Of a stretch of DNA of 64,000 nucleotides, positions 57,443-64,000 are shown one piece after another; the first letter of the stretch is position 1; the number at the start of each line of letters is the position of its first letter. This stretch comes from Dipteronia dyeriana. Its lineage: Eukaryota; Streptophyta; Magnoliopsida; Sapindales; Sapindaceae. Where the stretch lies: NCBI GenBank assembly GCA_032871835.1, contig CM065297.1, forward strand, positions 67,877,253 to 67,941,252, given 5' to 3'. The notes below the pieces were generated by a model. The model was not told where the DNA came from and ran no database searches. It saw only the letters and a list, made by a program, of their open reading frames with translations. The translations under genes were made by a program, and so were the position numbers.

Positions 57443-58425
57443 ATCTCCCACTTGCTCTATAGCAAATGTGTCATATCTCATATCCCCATATTCTTATCTC
57501 TTATCCCCATATTCTCTAGGTGCCCATCAAAACTCTTTTGTGGTAGAGCCTTTGTGAAGGGATTCGTTATATTTTTTGATGACGCGATCTTGGTTATCGT
57601 CACGTCTCCCATATGCACAATTTCCCTCCAAAGATGATACTTTCTTTCAATGTGTCTCCCTCTCTTATGACTTCTTGGTTCTCTCAAATCAGTCTCTACT
57701 CCACTATTGTCACAATAGATAGTGATCTACTTATTCACATCATGAACCACTTCCAAGTCAATCAAGAATTGGCAGAGCCAGACAGCCTCATTAACAGCTT
57801 CACATACAGCAACATACTCAGGTTCCATGGTGGAATCAACAATCCAAGATTGCTTGATACTCCTCCATATGACTGTGACTCCTCAAAGAGTAAACACTAA
57901 TCCTGATGTTGATCTCTTAGAGTCAGAATCAGATTGGAAATCAAAATTTGTGTACCCAATGGGAATTAAATCCCTTTACAGAGTGTACAAGTATATAATC
58001 GCTAGTTCTGCTGAGATACTTGAAAAGATGCTTGACTATCGTCTAGTGATCGGGACCAGGTTTCAATTGAATCCTACTAATTATGTGAACAGGAAAACAA
58101 ATATTTGGTTTCGTACAGAGCATTACATACATGAGACTTCCAACTGTCCAGGCATATGGAACCCTACTCATGAATTCCTCTTCATGCTCATTCTTAGGAG
58201 CTTGTTCCTTAAAATGTTTGATTCCATATCTAAAAGGTAACATACATTTCTTAGAATCTTGCATGGAAACCTATACAAGTTTTTATCTATGTATGAAGCT
58301 TGGTATAACACAATCGTTCTATTCTTTCTATCCCTTATTACTTGGATACCAAAAATATAACTTGTTTCTCCTAAGTCCTTCATATCAAATTACTTTGCTA
58401 ACCCTTCTTTTACTATTGTCAGTAC
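57443..58425 (-). pseudogene. pol: K5 pol: RT end and RNase H
   Basis: Minus strand. From 58383 'DLGETSYIFGIQVIRDRKNR' continues the RT C-terminal region, with frameshifts near 58260 and 58170. 'VPYAWTVGSLMYVML' follows, and near the end 'HKRGRHIERKYHLWREIVH' and 'ALPQKSFDGHLENMG', the RNase H end. The PPT follows at 57443. The + frames 57410-58439 are shadows. Confidence 0.85.
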
Positions 58426-60857
58426 TGTTAGGATTATGATTGATAGCAAGAGTATAATAATATATTTGACAATCTTTTCATATTAAAAAAGTGATTTCTA
58501 GTTTAACAAATCTTATAGCATTTATAGTTTAATTATTATAATTGTCAAAAGTTAGTATTCATAAGGTCAAAAGACTACGAGAAAAGAAGAATTGTTCATA
58601 CATCTAGATATGTATGAGGTAGACACAATTCTTTAGTTAGTATTGAATAATATTCACAAATTAAGATAAAAGGTTGGGTGCATTTATCTTGTTAAAGTTG
58701 TAGATTCTTTTGCTAGCATTTTAGTGGGATCAAATGAGTTATGATAAGTCTAAAATCATCAAAGTGTGGCGTCTTTGGGCAAAAGAATCAAGTGCACTAG
58801 GTGAATTGAATTTGATCACAATGAAATACTTTATCTAGAACCGTCAATAGATAAAAGTTTTTCATTTGAAGACAATCGAAGAGTCTATCTCAATTCAGAG
58901 ATAAATGATGGACTTATGGTTAGAAGTGTTATCATTTGAGTTATCAATTAGTACGATTATATAGCATAGTCTATCCTCGATAGTTTGATGGTATTCATTT
59001 GTTAATTGATAGAGGACTTCATTTATAGTTATGGACATCGTGGCTCCATTTATTAAATGAGAGTTGAATATCATCAAATATAAGTTTTTAGGTATTGGAT
59101 ATTAAATCTTAATGTTAAGTTTTCAATAGTGTCTATTGAAACATGGCTTTTGGACATGTCAAAATATCCAAGTTCAAAATGTGGTCATATGAGTAAATAT
59201 GGTAACTTGGAGAGCTATAGGCGGTCTATAAGCTCTTGGCAATTACTGGTATTCTTCAAGAGGATACACTTTCTCCAATAAGGTTGCCTAGCGTATGAAT
59301 GAGTAACATCAACTTATTCGATCTTTATTTAAGAGTTCAATTTTAGTTCTTTAGTGGAATGAACTAAAATTAAATAGATCGGACCTAAGTGAATCATTTG
59401 TTGATTGTGATTGGGTTGTGTCTATTGGAGCTTAAGTTTAGATAGCCCGCCAAGATCCCCAACCCACACGAACTTGCATGGATCACTTGATATATTTTAC
59501 CGGACAGTTCTAGGGGACCATCTAGAATTATATTAAGGCATGTGAACTTGTTTCTTTTTGTAAGAATAGGTCTAGTTGATATGTGGACTTTTTATTAAGG
59601 TTCAATGGATTTAATAAAATAACAAAATAATATATGGCCCATTTACATGGTATGGGCGGCAAGGCTATTTAGAATAGCTTAATTATATTATTTTTTATTT
59701 TATTATTTAGTTAAATGGAAATTAATTAATTTGTTGATCAATTAATTATTTAATTAAAAGTCAAATCTTTTTCCTAGTAGGAGATGGTTTCCTAAAATTA
59801 TACTATTGTTGGTAGTATAATTAAAATTAAAGACTATATTTGATAAGTAGATAAACAAAAGGAATTATTTATCTAATCAAATTAGGATGACTTTAATATG
59901 GTTACAAATACACTATTGAGTTGGATTATGAATCTTGGTGTATGATAGAATTCATTTAAAAAAAAGGATTCTTAACCACCAAGTAAATCCACCTAAGGAA
60001 AGGATTCTTAACAGCCAAGTAAATTCTTCTTAGGAAAGCATTTGTGATCCTAATATATATTCTTGTGAATTTCGGTCAGCTCATATATATATATATACAT
60101 ATAAGAGGATAGAATTATCTTAAGAAAAAAATTATTAACTACCAAATAAATCCACCTAAGGAAAAGATTCTCGCGATTCTTAGGAAAGGATTTGTTATCC
60201 TATATATATATATATACCCTTGTGAAGTTCGGCCAGCCCTATGATTTTTAGAGTGAAATTTTTGACAAACATAAGTTTCTTCTAAGAGAGAATTTTGCTT
60301 GGCAAGAGAGAATTTTGAGAGAGAAAATTTAGTATTTAACTCTAGATAAAATTCAATCAACTCTAAGATATAGGGTGTGGAATTCAGCCAAGGAGAAAAA
60401 GAGAAAAAGAGAACGTTTTTGTTTTCGATAGTACACTAGTATCCTTTACATCAAAAGTGTTTTGTGTATAACTTCGAATCAAGGTTCACGCAAGTTTCAA
60501 TCAAATTGATTGATAATTCACAAGTGGCCTGACGTTCTTGATTTTTCTCTTGGTGGATATTTGTAACTAACAGAGAAATAGATTTTGTTTGTTTCCAACC
60601 TCAGGTATACAATTTGAAGAAAGGGGGCCCACACTCCTAGGTGATTCACATTCGTGATTGGATTGGAAGATCTTATGGAATCAATTTGGCCCTTATTCAA
60701 TCGTCACGAGAAGAAGGTACGACACTTTTATATACGTCATTTTATCTAGGGTTAAGGTTCTTGTTATTTAAAAGGGAATTTTTATTTATTTATACACAAA
60801 CCCTAATTTTATAAAATTTTCTCAAGCTTCCGCTGCGTGTGCTTTATTTTTCCTACA
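58426..60857 (+). repeat. K6 5' LTR (2432 bp)
   Basis: Starts TGTTAGGATTATG and ends TCCTACA. It has two copies of the promoter-proximal module (about 59930-60060 and 60110-60220), each followed by a (TA)n stretch. It forms an inverted pair with the K5 LTR. Confidence 0.93.
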
Positions 60858-60859
60858 AT

Positions 60860-60875
60860 GGGTATCAGAGCCTGG
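60860..60875 (+). other. K6 primer binding site
   Basis: GGGTATCAGAGCCTGG, the initiator-Met site with its first base T changed to G, two bases from the LTR. Confidence 0.88.
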
Positions 60876-60998
60876 ATGTACCCTTGATTAATTGATGTAT
60901 GTGTTCGTGAATCTTTTTCTCTTTATTGTATATATGCATGTTTTAGAAAGAGATGGCACTCTAGGTATTCACGTATATATTTACATTGGAATGTATGG

Positions 60999-61029
<31 letters not shown>

Positions 61030-62249
61030 TTATATGTGGTTAGTTATTGATTAAGTTTGGTCCTAGAATTTCAATGTAATTTTGTTTTGGGATTGTAACA
61101 AGAAGGGTGGTCTATCATCGCCATAATTTCCTTCTTGGTATTTGCTAAGTTTTTTTATTTATTTTGTTGTTTTAAAAAAAAACTGCACTATTGTAATAAA
61201 TAAATACTGCAGTATTTTTATTTATTTATAATTCTTCTTTAATATATTCAAGTATCGAAGACTCACAGGTTTGAAGAATTGGAAGCAACCGGAACAAGTT
61301 TGGGACCGTGCGTGCGAAGAGCACGCAGCCACGTTTGTTGTGGCATGGACTGCACACGGCAGCCCTATGGATGCCATGGGCTGCGCATGGCAGCCCTTTA
61401 TGGGTATGTGGCATGCGCATGCCCATGGGTAAGGGCCAAGGGTGCGCATGCCCATGGGAGGCAGCCGAGAGAGTCTTGACGATAAAGGTCACTTGAAGAC
61501 TTGTTCGCCAAGAAAGGAGTTTTTGTATTCCAAGACATATGTAATTTACTTGTTTTACTAGGATGGACCAAACTTGTAGCTATTTATATTTTTTAAAATA
61601 TTGCAAAGTTTGTCATTGTTTGATAACATGTCATACAGAATAGGAGTGCCACTTAAATATCTATTTTGGTATGAACTTGCATAGAAAGGTTTAGGTATCT
61701 AAATTGGCATCTAGATAACTTGGTAAATCATTCTTTGGAATTCGATAACAGGCCTTAAATAATTGAGTGGGAGAATGTGTTTCGGAACACCTACGGCCTC
61801 CAAGTTTAGTTGAGCTTTATGTTTCGTGTAATAACCTCCCAAGAGGTATTCATGATTGGAATTTAGCAAGATACTTCCTTACAAGGATAGACTAGACAAT
61901 TAGCCCAAACGTTATGTAATCCCAAATGAGGGATATTCATGAGGGATTATATTGAAGGTCGATAACTTGGTAACACACTCAATGTAATTTTATTAATATC
62001 CTAACAGGAGTTCTTGTTAATAAAATTGCAAGCCTAAAATTGAAACGTTGGTTGTTATGTTAACAATTAGGTGGGACTTAGTCTAACTAGTAAATGGCGC
62101 GAACTCCTATAAGAGGCGTGACAATTATGGGTGTTGGATCACCGTTGAATTTTACGATTGAATTATTTAATTTATAATTCAAGATAAATATTCAAAAGTG
62201 ATATATCATGATTATTTACTTATATAATTTTTGTTAATATAAATAAATC
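60876..62249 (+). other. K6 untranslated leader
   Basis: Same layout as K2: (AT)14 at 60999-61026, GC-rich island at about 61300-61480 with a 31-bp repeat, hairpin GGGCTGCGCATGGCAGCCC at 61378-61396, then AT-rich DNA to the gag ATG. The frames in 61222-61496 on both strands are shadows of the island. Confidence 0.8.
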
Positions 62250-62960
62250 ATGACCCCATCCCTAATCAAATTCCTAAAAGATAATACTTTAACTAACGAT
62301 AATTATGTCACATGGAAAATGGAAAATTGGGTTGTTGTAAGTTGAAAAACCATAAGATCGTTCTTTCTATTCTTAAACCACCAAACTATTTAATCTAACT
62401 CAGGAGCAAAGAGATGAGTATCAGTAGTGGAAGTCTTTAGAAGAGAAGGCTAAATGTACATTACATTATGGCCATCATCTCCGACGTGTTGCAACAGCAA
62501 CATGAAGGAATGGAGTCTGCTACCGATATAATGATGTCTCTAGAGGAGATGTTTGCTATGAGGTCTAGGATGACTAAGAGAGAGAGGCAGTGATTGCTTT
62601 TATGAATCTCAGGACGAAACCTGGACAGGGTGTGAAAGATCACATGATTAAAGTCATAGCACATCTCAACATTGCTGAACTGAATGGTGCTAAGATAGAT
62701 GGTGAGACCAAAAGTGACATGATTGTTAACTCACTATCGGATTCCTTTGATCAATTCAAGTTGGACTACACCTTGAATAATAAGGAATACACATTGTAAG
62801 ACCTGATGCAAGATGTTCAAAGTGCAGAAAAAATCCTTATGAAAGGCAAGGGTCAAGAGATTAATATGCTTGGTAAGTTGCTACTGTTAAAGACCCGTAA
62901 GAAGGTCAAGAGACAACAGAAGAAAAAGCAACTTGAGCCATCCTAAAAGGAGACTAAAAT
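62250..62960 (+). pseudogene. gag: K6 gag (copia type)
   Basis: Starts at the shared ATG ('MTPSLIKFLKDNTLT'). A frameshift near 62325 and a stretch of stops follow. The frame 62590-62799 is clean: 'AFMNLRTKPGQGVKDHMIKV', 'IDGETKSDMIVNSLSDSFDQ'. After a stop near 62799 it continues 'MQDVQSAEKILMKGKGQEIN' and a basic Lys/Gln-rich tail. Confidence 0.85.
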
Positions 62961-64000
62961 TGTAACCAAGATCAAAGGAAAGTGTTTCTTTTATGGTGAA
63001 AAGTGTCAAAGGAATAGACTGAATAAGAATGAAATAAACTTGCATTTAGGCAATGGAGCATTGATGTCTACTAGTGTAGTGGGAGATATTAGAATCAATT
63101 TTGATTCTTATAGGCATTTAGTTTTTATAAACGTTTATTATGTACCACAATTCAAGATGAATTTAATTTCGGTCTCTTGTCTAAATAAATTTGGATATTC
63201 TGTTACTTTTAATAAAAGTTTTATTATTAGTAAGAATAACAAATTTGTTTATAAAGGTACATTGGAAAATGGTTTATTCTATTTGCATGGAAATATCTCT
63301 CACATGTTAGACACGGAATCAACGAAACCTAATCATAAAAGAGTAAAATTATCAAAAGATGAAACCTACCTATAGCTTTTGCACCTAGGTCATATTAACC
63401 TTAATAGGATTAAAAGAGGTAAAATGACCAATAGGTCGTTTAGACCAAAGTCACAAGAGCCATCGAATGTTTACGATTGATACAAACTAATGTGTGTGGA
63501 TTTGTGAGCATTCAAGCTAGAGGTGAATATGAGTACTTCATCACTTTCACAGATGATCACTCAAGATTTGGCTATGTGTATCTCATGAGAAATTAGTCGG
63601 ATGCTTTTGATATGTTCAACGCACTTAAAGCTGAAGTAGAAAATCATCTTGAGAAACGCATAAAAATCTTGAGGTCTGATCCCGGTGGAGAATATCTATC
63701 TGGTGAGTTTCAATAATATCTTATTGATAATTGGATAATTTCTCAGTTTTCTGCACCAGGTGCACCTCAACAAAATGGGGTGGCAGAAAGGAGAAATGGA
63801 ACTCTTTTGGATATGGTTAGGTCTACGTTGAGTTATTCAACGCTCCCTAATTCTTTTTGGGGATATGCTTTACAAACCGCAATGTACATTCTAAACGATG
63901 TACCATCTAAGTCGGTTCCTAAAACACCGCATGAGTTATGGACAAGACGAAAGTGTAGTTTACAACATTTAAGGATATTTAGATGTCCTGCGCATGTGTT
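62961..64000 (+). pseudogene. pol: K6 pol: knuckle stub, protease tail, integrase
   Basis: 'KGKCFFYGEK' is the first half of a zinc knuckle; it runs directly into 'RNRLNKNEINLHLGNG', the protease tail, so the knuckle end and protease active site are absent. The frame 63040-63375 is open to a TAG. The integrase then reads 'LLHLGHINLNRIK' and jumps to 'GKMTNRSFR', losing the Cys pair (CESC in K2 and K3) and about 29 codons. The first catalytic Asp is Asn ('IQTNVCG'); 'SDPGGEY' and 'VAERRN' keep the other two. Stops occur near 63475, 63595 and 63714. The window ends in the region before RT. Confidence 0.88.

Larger units (their letters stand above)
55476..58425 (-). mobile_element. K5: copia element, 3' part
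   Basis: Minus strand: pol end 58425-57443, PPT, 3' LTR 57442-55476. K6 interrupts it within the RT C-terminal region; the remainder lies right of the window. The left flank GTATG (55471-55475) is one half of its TSD. Confidence 0.92.
58426..64000 (+). mobile_element. K6: copia element, 5' part
   Basis: Inserted in K5 RT after AGTAC (58421-58425, left TSD half). LTR 58426-60857, PBS, leader, gag from 62250, protease remnant and integrase to the window end; RT, RNase H and 3' LTR are outside. Confidence 0.93.

Overview
This window is plant nuclear DNA made almost entirely of nested LTR retrotransposons. The evidence is Ty1/copia elements with an initiator-Met-tRNA primer site, Ty3/gypsy elements with the plant-specific double RNase H (Tat-type), short introns with plant-like splice sites, telo-box motifs and AT-rich composition. 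I see no host protein-coding gene, rRNA, tRNA gene or CRISPR. All boundaries were read by eye from LTR ends, primer sites (PBS), polypurine tracts (PPT) and target-site duplications (TSD). I use local names: T1-T3 for Tat-type gypsy elements, GY for another gypsy element, K1-K6 for copies of one copia family, SL for a lone gypsy-type LTR.

Layout, left to right. T1 (+, 1-11254) lacks only the first ~475 bases of its 5' LTR. It lies inside the leader of K1 (-, 11255-14246 visible). K1 lies inside the 3' part of GY (+, 14247-15301 and 25837-27550). K2 (+, 15302-25831, TSD ATCAC) also lies in GY, and its 3' LTR carries SL (22704-23723). GY lies inside the 3' LTR of T2 (-, 27551-50926). T2 is further interrupted in gag by K3 (-, 36748-46627) and by the solo LTR K4 (47011-49198, perfect TSD TTCCT). 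T2 lies inside the 3' region of T3 (+, 50927-55171 visible). After about 300 bases of unassigned DNA comes K5 (-, 55476-58425 visible), interrupted by K6 (+, 58426 to the window end, TSD AGTAC on one side).

Every gag-pol here is broken by stops, frameshifts or deletions, several of which hit catalytic residues: the integrase DDE triad in T1, T2 and K6, the reverse-transcriptase YVDD box in K3, and the protease active-site region in K2, K3 and K6. The elements look like fossils or defective templates that would have needed proteins supplied in trans.

The most interesting content is an accessory gene on the strand opposite gag-pol, between integrase and the 3' LTR, in all three Tat-type elements. 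It has three exons with two short introns. In T2 and T3, clearly different families, the first intron is 82 and 81 bases long at a homologous position. The predicted protein has an N-terminal region like the 'gypsy-type putative transposase' family PF04195, a Ser/Thr/Pro/Ala-rich linker, a coiled coil and a charged C-terminal part. T2 and T3 also share a TATA-like box ahead of its start codon. In the copia family the main novel signal is a small GC-rich hairpin in the leader whose stem is kept in all four copies that include it.
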